Source of the DNA: Fratercula arctica
Taxonomy: Eukaryota > Chordata > Aves > Charadriiformes > Alcidae
NCBI GenBank assembly: GCA_947846985.1
Contig: CANTUZ010000003.1
Span: 53,170,096-53,234,095 of the forward strand
Length of the DNA stretch: 64,000 nucleotides
Reading direction: 5' to 3'
A program made the translations under genes and the position numbers. The notes under the pieces were generated by a model. That model ran no database searches and was not told where the DNA came from. It saw only the letters and a program-made list of their open reading frames with translations. Position 1 is the first letter of the stretch. Every line of letters starts with the position of its first letter. Shown piece by piece: positions 1 through 12,500 of the stretch.

Positions 1-1800
1 GGTCTCATTGCTTCTTCTCGAGCTGTGCAAGACACTTGGTCTTTGGAGTATAAAACACTGGCAAGAGATGTCAGACATCAGAGGCCGGAAGGCCTGAGTG
101 GGCAACATGAAGCAAGGAGATTAAGCAGAATTGGTCTTGGTTGTAAACAGGATGTGGTTATTGGGTAAGAGCTGGAGGCCCCAAAGAAGCTCTGAAATAC
201 AGCAGCTAAATCCTGAGAGACAATGGGGATGTTCACTGAACTATAAAATTAAAAGGCGTACTACTGTTCCAACTGATGTCCCAGTGAGAGGAAAGTTGCC
301 ACTCATTTTTGACAGGAAGAGCTGAAGTCCCAGAAAGCATTGGCTTGTTGAATGGCACCAGCTACAGAGTGTGAGAGAAGAGAACTGCTGCGGTCTCAAC
401 CTTCTGTGTATTATATCAATTGCTTAAACTTTCTGCAAGTATTGGTACAACGTTGCAGTAATGAATGAGGTTCTCTTTGTGTTAGGTGCTAATGTAAACA
501 GAAAACGAACTCCAATCTCTCCTCTAAAAATGTATCATCCAATTAAAGAATGGATTCAATAGCCAAGTATGTAGAAGAAAATGAAGAAGAAAATGGAAGT
601 GACTGCAGTTTGCAAAAAGAGTGCTTTTTAAGTCCTTTAATTCTTCATCCAGTTTTGAGGGGGGGTGGCTTGCTGTGATTAATATTACTATAAATAATGA
701 GGCTACTTGTGCTATGCAAGTTATAACTAGAAGTGTTTGCAGGGCCTGGCCTAACATATACTGACAACAGAACTCAAACAGACTATAATGTAAATTCTTA
801 AAAGTTCTATCTGTACACATCTTTGCCTGTAACAGTCTGTGTTTGCCATTTAGTCAAACACAGCCAAGTTCTAGAAGTTTTCTTCCCTGTTTTTAGTGTG
901 TTAGAATAAGCACATGTGAATAGATGGAAAAATTAGACATTATTTCTGTAACTTATAAACTGCTAGCGAAAATATGTAATGGGTAATTAAAGACATACTG
1001 AAAATGCACACATTTCTCTCTTAAGTTAATTTTTATATCAGATACTTACAGATCCTTACTTGAGTCGACTTCTTTTATTTCTAGGACTTTTGCTGTCTCT
1101 GGAAGCATTCTTTCACATTTTACCAAGATTATTTGAGGAAGTGTCCAAGTGTCTTGGTAACGCAGGGAAACAGCTCTGTAAATTCATGACTCAGTCACTT
1201 TCTAAGAACATGTAAACTGTCTTGGTTTCTATCAAATGCTTATACATCATATACCTGCTGTCAGTATGGTTGTAAATTGACATGTGGTTACAGACCTGAG
1301 AAGAGTTTGTGGAATTTTTACTTCTGAGGTCATGATGATGGCTGCATCGTAACTGTTTTGCTGCATTCTGATTACGCTTATCCCTCTGTGCACTATTACA
1401 TTTACCGTGCTAATAAGGCATGCCTGGCTATCAGGCTGAAAACACCACTTTAAAGGACCATTTCACTGGGTGCAGAGCCTTTTACTGCTAAGGCACTCAC
1501 GCCGTAGCTAGGAGACGCGAGCCAGTGTCTTGAATCACATCTCTACAAGTCTTCCCTCCAAAAGTGATGACTGATCTTCCAGTTCACTTTAGTTGAAAAG
1601 AAAGTTCAGGAAACAGCCAGAAATAATAATTACCTTCAGCAATGTAACAATGACCGGAACATGAGTAATGTCTACTACCTGACCATGGACTAGATAATCC
1701 AAAAACGCAATCTAGTAATAAAATAAAAATAAAAGCAGAATACAGAGTGCTATACGACAGTGGAAAGAAACGTTTCACTCTGTGCCACCTGCTTAAATTA
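1..1800. other. Upstream flank, no gene recognised
   Basis: AT-moderate DNA before the CpG island. The open frames here are short (under 100 codons), share no recognisable motif and look like chance. I see no exon of a known gene, no clear repeat family and no tRNA-like structure. It is the sequence into which a transcript running leftward from the CpG island would extend, if there is one. Confidence 0.6.
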
Positions 1801-2345
1801 GTTTGGTTGCCCTAAGAACGGACGGAAGCACCTTCGCCACTCCGGCGGCTCGCCCTGCCACGCGAGGGCTGGCGGCGACTTCCTCGGACGACGGTGGCCA
1901 GCTCCGCGGTAGCCCTCGGTCCAGCCGCTTTGGGCTACGAACAGCAAACGCTCCCAGGCCGGGGCCGCGCCGCCCTCAGCAAGGCGGCAGTTAGGGCAAG
2001 GGGTACGGGTGGATCAACCCCTCCGTTAATCGTTAGTGCCGTTGGAAACGTTGCTCTTGCCTCGTCCCCCGCTGCCCCGGCCCCAGCGGGCACCGCCAGC
2101 CCCGCCGCCGCCCTGTCACAGGGAAACGGCCGGCGCTGCCCTGGCCCTGGCTGACACCCAACGCCACGGCCAGGCCGCCGCCACGGGATGAGCCGCAGCC
2201 GCAGGCGGATCTTGCGCCTGTTCGTGGCTCTCGACACGGCAGCCCGGCTCCACAGGAGCCGCCGTACACTTCCAGTGCAGTGCCAGCGGCGGGGACGGGA
2301 CGGCGCTGTTGCCGCCGCCACCACCTGTTACTTGCTCCCGCCTGT

Positions 2346-2352
2346 CCGGAAG
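2346..2352 (+). promoter_or_regulatory. ETS-type core CCGGAAG
   Basis: An ETS-family core (CCGGAAG) lies inside the CpG island about 1 kb upstream of the start codon. Such cores are common in CpG promoters; occupancy is inference. Confidence 0.3.
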
Positions 2353-2485
2353 CCACCACCCAGCTCTCGCCGCCGCGCCCCACCCGCACGCCCTCAGCCC
2401 TCACACCGCCCCGGCCCACGCGCGGCGCGGCGCGGCTGGGGGGAGCGGTGGAGCACCGCCACATCCGGGTGCCGGCGTTCTTAGG

Positions 2486-2495
2486 GCGCATGCGC
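2486..2495. promoter_or_regulatory. NRF1-type palindrome GCGCATGCGC
   Basis: A perfect 10-bp palindrome GCGCATGCGC matches the NRF1 consensus. NRF1 sites are typical of CpG-island promoters and often sit near transcription start sites, including two-way ones. It lies about 0.9 kb upstream of the STXBP5 ATG, close to the middle of the island. Confidence 0.55.
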
Positions 2496-2797
2496 GGCTG
2501 CCCTGCCGCTGCCAGGGCGCTGTGGTAGCTGTCGCCACCGCCGGTCCTCCTCGGGGCGCTGCGCTTCCGCGTTGTCAGGCAAGGGGGAGCGACCGTGAGG
2601 CGGGGAAGGCGCCCTCCGTGGCGGGAGGAGGATGGTTGTGGGGGCGGGCGGCAGCCGCTGGCAGCAGCCGGGAGAAGCCCCGCCGGTGACTGGCGGGCGG
2701 CACACGCAGCTCTGAGGAGGCGGAGGGTGCCTGAGCCGAGCCGCGGGGCGGGCGCCTGCGAAGGGGGGAGAGACTGCGGCGGCGGGAGGGGACCGGC

Positions 2798-2850
2798 ACA
2801 CGCACGCACACGGACAGACACGCACGCACTCAGGCAGGCACGCACGCAGG
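2798..2850. repeat. CACG/CACGCA simple repeat
   Basis: Imperfect tandem units of the CACG / GCACGCA type, with CACA and CAGG variants, in the putative promoter or 5' UTR. The CpG-containing short tandem repeat is likely to vary in length between individuals. Confidence 0.6.
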
Positions 2851-2983
2851 GACGGATGACAGTGGCGGCCGCGGCTGCCACGATGTGAGGCGAGCTGCGC
2901 GGGGGGACGCGGAGGCGCCGCGGAGAGGAGAAGCGAAGCGAGGCGAGGCAGCCCGCGCACCCCCGGCGGCGGGAGGGGCGGCC

Positions 2984-2993
2984 GGGGCGGGGC
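2984..2993. promoter_or_regulatory. GC box GGGGCGGGGC
   Basis: A consensus Sp1/KLF GC box within a run of GGCCGG-type sequence, about 400 bp upstream of the start codon. Several weaker GC boxes surround it (for example near 2638). Confidence 0.45.
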
Positions 2994-3144
2994 CGGCCGG
3001 GCCCGGGGCGAACCGTGCGCCCCGGCGGGCAGGGCGCGGAGCGGCCGCGGGCGGCGAGTCTGGGACCGCTGGTGGCGGCGCTGGTGGGCTGACCGGCTCC
3101 TGTTTGCTTGGCTCCAGTCTCCCTCTTCCAGCCCGCGGGCCCCG

Positions 3145-3174
3145 ATGAGGAGCGCCCCTGCGCTGCCGGACTGA
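3145..3174 (+). other. Possible 9-codon upstream ORF
   Basis: An ATG at 3145 opens nine codons and ends at TGA (3172-3174), about 220 bp before the STXBP5 start. The base at -3 is C, so the initiation context is weak. It matters only if the mRNA begins upstream of 3145, which is unknown. A second upstream ATG at 2883 is followed directly by TGA. Confidence 0.3.
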
Positions 3175-3390
3175 CGCCTCGTCGCCCTCCCCTCTGCTGC
3201 CTCCGCCGCCGCCGAGGAGGAGCGCTGCCCCGCGGCGGAGAGCGCGGCGCCCCGGATCGCCGGCCGCCCCTTGCACCGCCCTCCCCGGCGGGGGCTCGTC
3301 TGCCGCCTGCGGGGCGGGCGGCCGCGGCGCGGCGGTGACAGCGCGGCGGCGGCGAGGCCGGGGGAGCGGGGAGCGCCGCCGCCGAAGACC

Positions 3391-3543
3391 ATGAGGAAAT
3401 TTAACATCAGGAAAGTGCTGGACGGCCTGACGGCGGTCTCCGCCGCCGCCTCGGCGTCGTCCACCGCCCAGCAGCAGCAGGCGGGGAACCGGGAGACCGA
3501 AATCCAGGAGACGCTCCAGTCCGAGCACTTCCAGCTCTGCAAG
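3391..3543 (+). CDS. STXBP5: STXBP5 coding exon 1 (residues 1-51)
   Basis: Starts at the ATG after GAAGACC (A at -3, a good context) and encodes [15 protein letters not shown], a Ser/Ala-rich linker with four glutamines (Q27-Q30, CAG codons), then [15 protein letters not shown]. It ends AAG|GTGAAC, phase 0. The conserved ends flank a low-complexity middle that differs in length from the Q-rich stretch of mammalian tomosyn. The reading frame stays open upstream, but there is no upstream in-frame ATG and the residues there are unlike the family. Confidence 0.95.
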
Positions 3544-6500
3544 GTGAACGAATGCTGCAGCCCCGAGCCGGCTGGCGGCCGGGGAAGGGGGCGCAGCGCC
3601 GCGATGGGCTCTGCGGGCTTTGCTCCTCGGTACCGACCTCACCGAGCCTGCCCGCCGCTCCTGTTTACTTGTTTGGATTTATTATTGGGGAGGAAGAAGG
3701 GAGCTGGGGGGGAGAAGGGAAGGAAGCGGTGGGTTTAGCTGTACAGGTCTCGTTGGATTTCCGTAGTCGGCTTTCCTGGAGAGTTTCAGGGTTTGTCGTC
3801 TTCTAGGCTCTTTCATGCGTGTAATATTGACCGTGTTCATGAAGGCTTCGTAGAAAGAGTGGGATGGATGGGGAAGGAGTGATACCTAGCTGTAGCGCAG
3901 ATCTGATTATCGCGGCGCTTGAGTAGAAGCCTCTGCTAATGGGCCCGAAGGACAGGGGATCTGTCGCTCTGCATTATTTGGAAGTGCATTTATCCTGTTC
4001 CTTCGCGCCTGAAAAAGGCTGTAGACGTTTGTGGTGGTTTCACTGCAGTGTGTTGCCAAGTTGCCGATGCTGCTATTGCAAATGTTCTCCAGAGACAGAG
4101 GAAAAGTTACTGGTTTTTTATTTGCTTGTGCATGATACAATAACTGCAGTTTGTGTCTGCACACTTCAGAAAATGATGCAGCGAATTAATCCACCAGCTG
4201 TACCAAGAGGAATAAAAACTGATTTGAATATCAATACCCGTATTTATCTTTACAATGTACCCATGGCCTAGCTTGATATGGATGAGCTTGTTTGTGGATT
4301 CTCCTCCTTGTTTTATCTAGTATTGCCGGCATTTCTGCCACTTTTGCAAGTTGTTCACGGAGGATATGGAAAAGACCAGAGCTGTTGCCAGTTAGATTTT
4401 ATTCACTGTGAAGTATTGAGAGTTGCAGGGTATGCCTGCAACTTCAGTGAAGTAAAAGGAGTATATCAGAAGTTTGCTATGCATCTGTGAGGTCCTAAAA
4501 TAACTCTGCTTTAAACTAAAGGTTTTGAAATGGAAAAGCTAGGATTTGTGTGGCCTATGTTGTGTATGTTTATAACGGAAATAAGAGTAGGTGACACTTT
4601 TATTGTGCTCTCAATTCTGATTAATTGCAGCCCGAGAAGTGTAATGGAGTTATTGCTTGGTCAATTACCAAATTAGTCCTGGCTAACCAAAAAGCTAAAT
4701 GTGCCAATAGCTTCATATTAAGAAAGAATCCCATGGTTGAGGGGTTTTTTTGCTCTGTTGTCAGGGGGGTGGTGTGGTGTTGTGTTTTTTGGGGGGGGGG
4801 AGCTGGTTTTTTTTCTTCTGGGGAAGCAGAGGGCAAGAGATTAGTTCTGTGGAGTTTGGGTTGCTTTTTTTCTTAATGTGCTGAAGGAGGAGGTTGCGCT
4901 GTCATGTGGGGCCTGTTGGATTGAAATTGAAGTGAGTCTCAGAAAAGCAGGTCTAATAATTTGTAATAGTTCTAATGACAAGTCTGGCTTTGTTGTCAAA
5001 CTTCTTAGGAACAGCTCAGACTAATAGTTTAGTGCCTTTGTTAGAGCTGAAAATAAGATTACTTGGAGAATGAGGTAGATGAAAAAATAAAATGCTGAGT
5101 CTTTGTACAGAAGAAATATAAGATTCAAATTAAGTTTCAGCAAGTATGACTGTCACTTGATGATCAAGGATGAATGAGTAATTATGTCTAAAAAAAATTT
5201 TATAATTGGTTCAGGTAAGACAGCTGATTTTCTCAGTCTGTTATTAAAGTGCTCTGTAGTTCCTTTCTTAATTGTGATTAACGCTGAATCCTGTTCCCTA
5301 ACATACGATATTGATTCTGTTTATTTTTGGTCTGCTGCTTGATCCATCGTTACTGCGATGTTCTGGCTTGTTAGACTGTACGCCATGGTTTCCCCTATCA
5401 ACCTTCAGCCTTGGCATTTGATCCTGTTCAGAAAATACTGGCCATCGGGACTCAGACTGGAGCACTAAGGCTGTATCCTTTTTTATATTCTGAAGTGGAT
5501 TTAATGCACCTCACGCAAGTGACGTTTTGATTCAGCTGCTGGAACCATTCAGAAGTCTGGTGGGAACCAGGTATGCAGGATGGGAGAAAAAAAGCTCTGT
5601 TTTCTGTTGGTGGGTGGCCTGGCTGTTCTGGTTGCTCTTTGTGTCAGTTCAAGTTCTGTTAATGATGTGAGGTATGGCTGCTCAGTCCCTGTTATCTCAA
5701 ATAAATATATACATTTTGTAGAGGGTTACTAGCGTGCTGATAATTTACAGCAACTGGCTGAAGATCAAAGGAGAGACCTGGGGTGAGCTCTGTTTCGTTG
5801 TTCTGCTATATCCTCTGGGATTGAAAAATTCCATGCTGCTTGGTGGGTTGTTCTGGGATGGTGGGGTTTTTTTTGGTCTCTTTCCTGAAATGAGCTTTGT
5901 AATACTGTACTTAACTGCTACTGTGTTGCCAAAAGATGATTTCAGGTGGGGATGCTAAAGGGTACAGGAATTGTATCTCACCAGTAGTTTCCAGGTGACT
6001 GAGATAAGCAGAATGAATTTGTGGAATAAAGTACCAGTAACCCTGCTTCTTTTTGTTCACTAAAAAGTGAACTACCCATATGTTCATAGCCATATGGTAC
6101 CATAGCCATATGGTACTATCCAAGCCACGTAACAACATATGTGTTTAAACTTTTATTTTTAAAAGAAGATGCCCTGTAGATTCTTTAATCCACACTGCCA
6201 TTGCCCAGACGTTACTTTTCAACAGAAGAGAGTGAATTGAATTCCCTGTTGTCCTGAAATTGGCTGAACTCTGACCTTTTTGGGGAAGACTTAGGCCATT
6301 TTCCTAGAAAAATTGACTTATTCTTCTTTAAACTGTAGGTAAATCTCATCTTTTCATTTGCTGCTTATATTAGTCTGCAAGTAGACCATTTTTGTTTCCC
6401 TCTGTAACATCACTATTCTGTCTGTAAGGTTAATTGCCTTAGAGGGTTGTCTTCTAAAAGTTGAAAAATTAGAACTTCAGTATCAAATCTGAAGCTTTAA

Positions 6501-9500
6501 GAAGGAGGCTGGAGTGAAGTAGCTTGTATGGTATCTATAATGATATCTATTATGAACTCCCAAGATCTTTTAATTCAAAGTATGAATAACAGTAATGACC
6601 ATGCAGTGCTCTTAATGCTGTATTTGAAACTACTCAACTCCATAAATTTTGTTTTTAAAAAGGTGATAAAGTTGATTTAAATGAAGAATGAATTATGGGT
6701 GGTGCTGTTAATTATGCTCATATTGGTAGAACAGATGTGAAACGTGACATAAAAGTAAGGATTTGTGTTGGAGAGAAAGGAGAGATCAAAATGTACCCGT
6801 TTAGAGCTTGCTTACCTGTAATTTTGGGCAACATGATGTTGTGGTTTGGGTAATGAAGACTTGATAAAACTGGTTTACTGGCACTCATCCATGACTACAC
6901 CTGTGAATTCTTGGAGTGTGAACCTGAGAGAAGTATTGTAAGGGAAAAAACAGTTACTGTGAGAGGAAGCAGTAATGTTGACAGAAGATGTATTTCCTAA
7001 GGGAAGAATTTCATGCAGCGGCTGAAATGTTGATGCACCCTTAACTTGATGAAGCTGCTTCTCAGTACTTTGATACAGATGTTGATTCTTGGAAGAACTG
7101 GTTAAAAGCCCTCAACCTTAGCTGATAGGTTAGCCCTGTAACCCAATAACACTGCAAGAAGTTGCATCTCCTGTGATTACTTCCTCTTTGGGGTGGAAGA
7201 GCCCACGCAAAAGGGATAGATTCAGGCACATTCCCAATGTAAAACCAGCCGCTTACTTTCTGCCTAGTGAAACTGGTTTGAAAAGTACTCTTTGGGAAGG
7301 AGTGAAACTTGCGAGAAGTGCTTATTTCATTCTGTTGTGCAAAGATGACTTATAAGATGCTTTACCTGCTAAGGTTTTTACTAACTATAAACTATGTGGA
7401 AGGATTCATTAAAGTGGGAGCCACTTACTCTAGAGCTGCAAAAGCATTTTTACTTGAAACAAGGTGTGGACTAGAAAGACTGAGAGTCAGTAAAGAAATC
7501 ATTGAGAAGTAAATACTGTAAGTAGGAGAAAAGTCAATCCTCATTTTCTTCTGCATTCATGTTGTGAGATTATAGAAGTAAAGGAATGATAATGCTTCTT
7601 TCATTGTGTACCCTGAGATGGGAACTGGGTATTAGTGTTTTCCTTGCATCTTCAAGGATAGGTGCATCTTTGTCAAGCTTTCACATCCTTCCTATTGCAA
7701 GTAAGTAATCTGAGGAAATATGAAGCAATTTTTTTTTTTTTTTAGGAAAGGTATTAAAGGTAAAGTATTCTTAAATCAAGAAGTGAGCTGGCCTGTTTTA
7801 GATTTATTAATATGTGAAGAAATTAATAAAGAATAAATTACAGTCCTGATTGACTTTGGGACATTTATCAGCTAATCCCTTTACAGAACATGTTCTCTGT
7901 ATTTGGCCAGTCTGCAGTTCAGGTATTTTAATTTCAAAACCAGTATTGATTAGAACAGATTAACGTGAGTAGGAATTTTCTTAACCACGCTTCCATCTGA
8001 TTCTTCTTTATGAGGGTTCTAACCACTAGTGGAGGAATAGGGGATTCTAATACACAAATATGAAATGTTGCCTCTAGTATTGATATAGTGACATGTAAAA
8101 ACAGAACTAAAAGTTTTTTCTGAAGAACCAAAAAGTCTGTGGATACAAATATACTGGAAGTTCACTAAGTGTATTTATCAATTAGAGATAAGTAAAGACA
8201 AAATAACATCAACACTCTAGTGAATTCTCTGAATCCACAAAGTAATTGTGAAAATGGAAATACCTAAATTATAGGTGGCATGTTTCACTAATTGGAAGTA
8301 GAATTACTACTCTGTTAATATTCTTTGTCCCCGATTGTAGGCTTGATGGGTTAAAATCAGAGGAGAGTCTTGTGGAGATGGTGACTTAGTGTGCCAGAGG
8401 CGGGACTTTTCCATTCTGTGCCCATAAGCAGCCATTGGTTGTAGATCTTGCAGTTTTAAAAGGGACAGAAATCTAAAAATATTAGGAGACTGCTTTTAAC
8501 ATAAAACTTAAACCTTATCAGTCACCAAAGTTACAGTTTGTGATTATTTACTATCTTAGCTTGAGTGGTGTATCCCTTGTATTCCTTTAAAAAAAACAAA
8601 CAACAAACTTGATTATATTTCCAGAGTTAATTAGAAATATTTCTAACTCTGATCTGACTAGGAAAAGCTAAAAGCAAGTGTTTCTGAGGCAGACCAATAT
8701 TGCTCAGGTATTATCCTTAATTGGGGAAGTATTTTGTGCCCTCTATAGAAAGAAACGTTTTGAGCAATTGATAGCAAAGACTCTGTTCTTCTGTTTTCAG
8801 CAATGGACCAAAACTTGGTTCCTCTACTGTCTATGAGGGAAAGTTACAAAGCATATAGCTTACTAGACTACAAATCTTGGAGAGAGGTCAGATGCTGGAC
8901 CCGCTTCTCTTGACTATAGAACAGCCAGCTGATGTGACCCTTTCCCTGACATGATGGTCTGTTGAAAACCGTTAAACTGTTTGATCCTGTTTTCTGTATT
9001 ACAGGGGAAATTGAGTAATGAGGTAGGCACAAGAGCAGAAGCACAGTGCCAAGTGACATAAAATCTTAAGTTGATTTATCTTGCGTACACCCACACTCAT
9101 CTGCTCACGCGGCTCCAGTTGTTCTTCTGGGTTCGTGGTGCTGATCAGAGGACACTTGTTCCAGCTGCTGAGGCCTTTGAGTCTTGGCTGATGGTCTGGC
9201 TCTTACGTGTACCAATTCTGCCTCAGGCTCACTCTTCTGCAGAGTGCTGGATGTGCGAGCACAACTGATTTCAAACTGCAGTGGTCAGTGTAAGCTGCTG
9301 GTGGCCTCATTTGTTACTGCAGGCCAATCTCTTTGACTTTCTCCATGCTTAAAGGGGTTTAGTTGTTGTTACCAGGGTGGCTTTAAGCTTTTGATCTCCT
9401 GTCCCAAATGTGTTAGACATATATCAAGTAGTTAAAAGTTCATCTGTGCTTTGCCTTTTACCTGTGCATACCCAAACCATAACAGCAGGACATATAGTCC

Positions 9501-12500
9501 ACAGTTTTTTTAGGAAGTTTTGTGCATAATTGTCTGTGCTTTGTTTTCCCAGCAGATACAAAAACCTTCTAATGAGCTCGAGTTGAGTATATGTACTCAA
9601 AATTTAGCTTGCCTGAATGGTGTAGTTGGGTAGACTTCACCCTGTGACATCCTGGTAACCTTCAGTATCATAAGTAATAGCGCTGCTTCCATGCTGTCTC
9701 TTTTTTTCGGTCTTCTGCTTAAAAGTCCCTCTAGAAGTGAAATGTGATCTGAACAGGGTAGCATTTAAATTGTAAAGAGGTATGAGAAAGGTGAAATGGA
9801 CATTTTCAGAATCTGTCTGTCTTAAGATGATAATGATTCCTCAGAACTTTAAACTACTAATTGTACAGGGCTGTGGGCTTAGTCAGCTAAGCTTTTTTTT
9901 ATTTGCTTTTATAGGAGGTAGAATAAGCTTTGAATCTAAAGCAGAAAATTGGAAGGAAGCCTCCTGCTCCCTGCTGTTTTAACTGTTCCATCTTAAACAG
10001 GTTTCTTTGGTTTTGTGTGCTTTAATTTCTCAATAGCAAAACTAGGACAGTATATCAAATGAGATGTATATGATTGTCTGCCAACATGAATGCAATATCT
10101 TTATTGGTGCTTCATGCCTTAAAAATACTCATTTGCAGCTTGGGTCTCAGTCTCTCTCTTGATAGGAAGAATTCTAAAAAGGAAGACTGTTTTCACTAGA
10201 AATTCTTGAGAACAAAGGGAATACCTGTAGAATAAGTATTGTGCCTTCCACACAGACCAAATTATGCCTAGGACTCTTTATTCCCAAGCAGAATAAGTTC
10301 TTTAGTTAAAGTTTGGGTGGCTTTTTTTTTTTTCTATTGCAAACCCAGTTCACAGGAAGGAGAATAATTAGGTTGTTTGTCGTTCTGTCATTAAATATCT
10401 GAAGATCCAGATCATTCTGAATGTCAGCATCTGTTCATTTCCCCCTATTCTTTTCAGCAGTAAAACATTACTTTTATGTAAGCTAATGACTGAAGTTTTC
10501 ATGTATTTGAGGTGTATAAAACTTGCTTTCTGTGACTTCCATTGTCTGGCCCGTGTGAGAAGAACTCACAACTGTTACTCTTTGATCAAAATAGCTCAAA
10601 GCCTGGATGTGTGGTTCCATGCAGTCAGTTTCTCATTAAATGTTTATGTTGCTGCATCTGGATAGTTTTGCTGTAGATGCATACCAAAAAATTCAATCTA
10701 TTTGTGAATTCTCTGAAGCTGTAACAAAATTCCATTTTAAACTTGTGATGTTGTTATATTCATTGAAAATGCTTTTCCTTTGGATCATTCAGACTGTGCA
10801 AGGCAGTCTGACTGGGTTTTTTCCCTCCTCTCACTGAAACATCAGCTTGGGATGGTTTTGTGGTTTTGGTGGTGTTTATTTGAAATAGCTCTACACCTGC
10901 TCCTTCTCCCTTCTGGAGGAGGGGCGGTAGGGTGATGACTGGAGTTGTGTTTACAGTATGCAGAGCAAAGATTTCAGTTTTTCAAACCAAGCATCTAACT
11001 GTGAAGTTGGCACAGCTTCAAGTGGGAGGCTGGACCGGATGAACTTGGGAGGTCTTTTCCAACCTAAATTATTCTGTGATTCTATCTGTTCTGTGAATAT
11101 ATGAAAGTCGAACTAAACTATTGTTTTGTGGATTGTCATTTTTTTTTTGGCATTTTTACACTGAAGAGAATAGACTCAACCTTTGCCAATGTTCTTCTGG
11201 ACTTCAAACAAATCTTCCTGTTTTGGGAAGAGTACATCAGTAAAACTACTAAAAATATTGTAGTAGTGTCGTGCCAAAGACTCTGTGATTATCTCTTATT
11301 AAGAAAATGTTTATTGGCTACCTTGACACCCAATTCACATAGAGTAGTTTAAACAAAAAAAACTACTTTGCTTAAAATAGACATTAATCTTATCACATTT
11401 CCTTTTTTTTTTACACTCCGCCATTTCTTATCATATCTTCCAGCACTTAGTTCACATGGGTATCATTAGCTTCCTTATGTCTGTCTTTCAATGAAAAATC
11501 CCCATCCCCTAAATGAAGAAAATCAGCTACCTTTGGATAGTCTGAAGTGAAACAAGGTCAAAAGGCCATGATGAGACAACTCTTAAAAACGTGTGGAATT
11601 ATAGCAAGTTAGTAGTACACAGAGAAGGCTATGACTGAATTCTTCATAATAAATAGGATGATGTAGTTAGACTTATTGGGAGACTTTGTGATACTTCCAT
11701 CAAAGCAAGAAAACCGAATGGGTCTTTGATTTGATGTATTATTGCATATACTGTAGTTCTACTAAACAGCTTTTTAGTAGTAATTGCTTTTGTTCAAAAA
11801 TACCTGAAGTATAACTGTATTAAATCTCATACTGCAATTTACAAAAAATGAATTTTAGAATGAAAACGTTCCTTTCCTGTAGCTATTTTACTGACAGAGT
11901 AGAAGCCTAATGGATATAGCCTTGCAGCTTCAAACTTGCTGGGTCATAGTGAGCTTGGGGAAGGAAGGGTCTTCAGAAAGCATGCAAAGTTTGCAAGGCT
12001 GCAGGTGTTACCATAGCACTAGCATAGCCTGTTTCCTTGTACCTCCTAGCTATTTGTGAAACACTGAGGTGGTATGGATTGTGTGAGCTGATGGTTTTAG
12101 GGTAAAACGTAACAGGGAGTTGGACAGCTGGGACCCAGCTTAGGCTTTCAGACTTCTGGTGCAGTGCTCAATTCACTGTGCTCTTAATTCAACATTTTAC
12201 TGGATTTGTTCTGTCTTGGTCACTGTGGAAGGGCTTTTAGAACTGAAGTAGCATTATTGCTGCAGGAGAAGAAATGAACAGTTTCAGTAAAGTTGTGTCT
12301 GGAAGAGTAGAAGCAGCTCACAATTTGAGATGCGATGAAGATAGCTTGAAAGCACAAATCAAGATTGCAAACCCTTAACAAAACTTCCTGTTTGGCAGAA
12401 ATTTTTGTAACTGCATTGAACGCCTGATAAGTGTCCAGATCTCTCTTTTTACAAAGGTTTCACAATGCAAAGATACGCATTCTTACACATTACCTTTAAG

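Larger units (their letters stand above)
1815..3650. promoter_or_regulatory. CpG island promoter of STXBP5
   Basis: Composition changes abruptly near 1815 from AT-rich to strongly GC- and CpG-rich, and returns to AT-rich after about 3650. The island covers coding exon 1 (3391-3543) and about 1.5 kb upstream. No well placed TATA box is seen, so initiation is probably dispersed, as is usual for housekeeping or neuronal CpG promoters; the exact start site cannot be read from sequence. Long open frames on both strands in this interval (up to about 350 codons) follow from the lack of AT-rich stop codons, not from genes. The island extends far upstream of the ATG, which leaves room for a divergent transcript. 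Confidence 0.85.

Noticed and set aside
3271..3390. N-terminal extension of STXBP5 from an in-frame TTG at 3271
   Set aside because: No upstream in-frame ATG, non-conserved Arg/Gly/Pro-rich residues, and the ATG at 3391 has A at -3 and matches the family start.
1935..3642. Long antisense open frames (129-353 codons) and several sense frames in the CpG island
   Set aside because: They overlap each other in several frames, consist of Arg/Pro/Ala/Gly-rich low-complexity residues and arise because GC-rich DNA lacks stop codons. None resembles a known protein.
5471..5540. Read-through of exon 2 past 5472 as coding sequence
   Set aside because: The frame after Leu84 continues into non-conserved residues and a stop, whereas exon 3 restores [10 protein letters not shown] exactly with one completing base.
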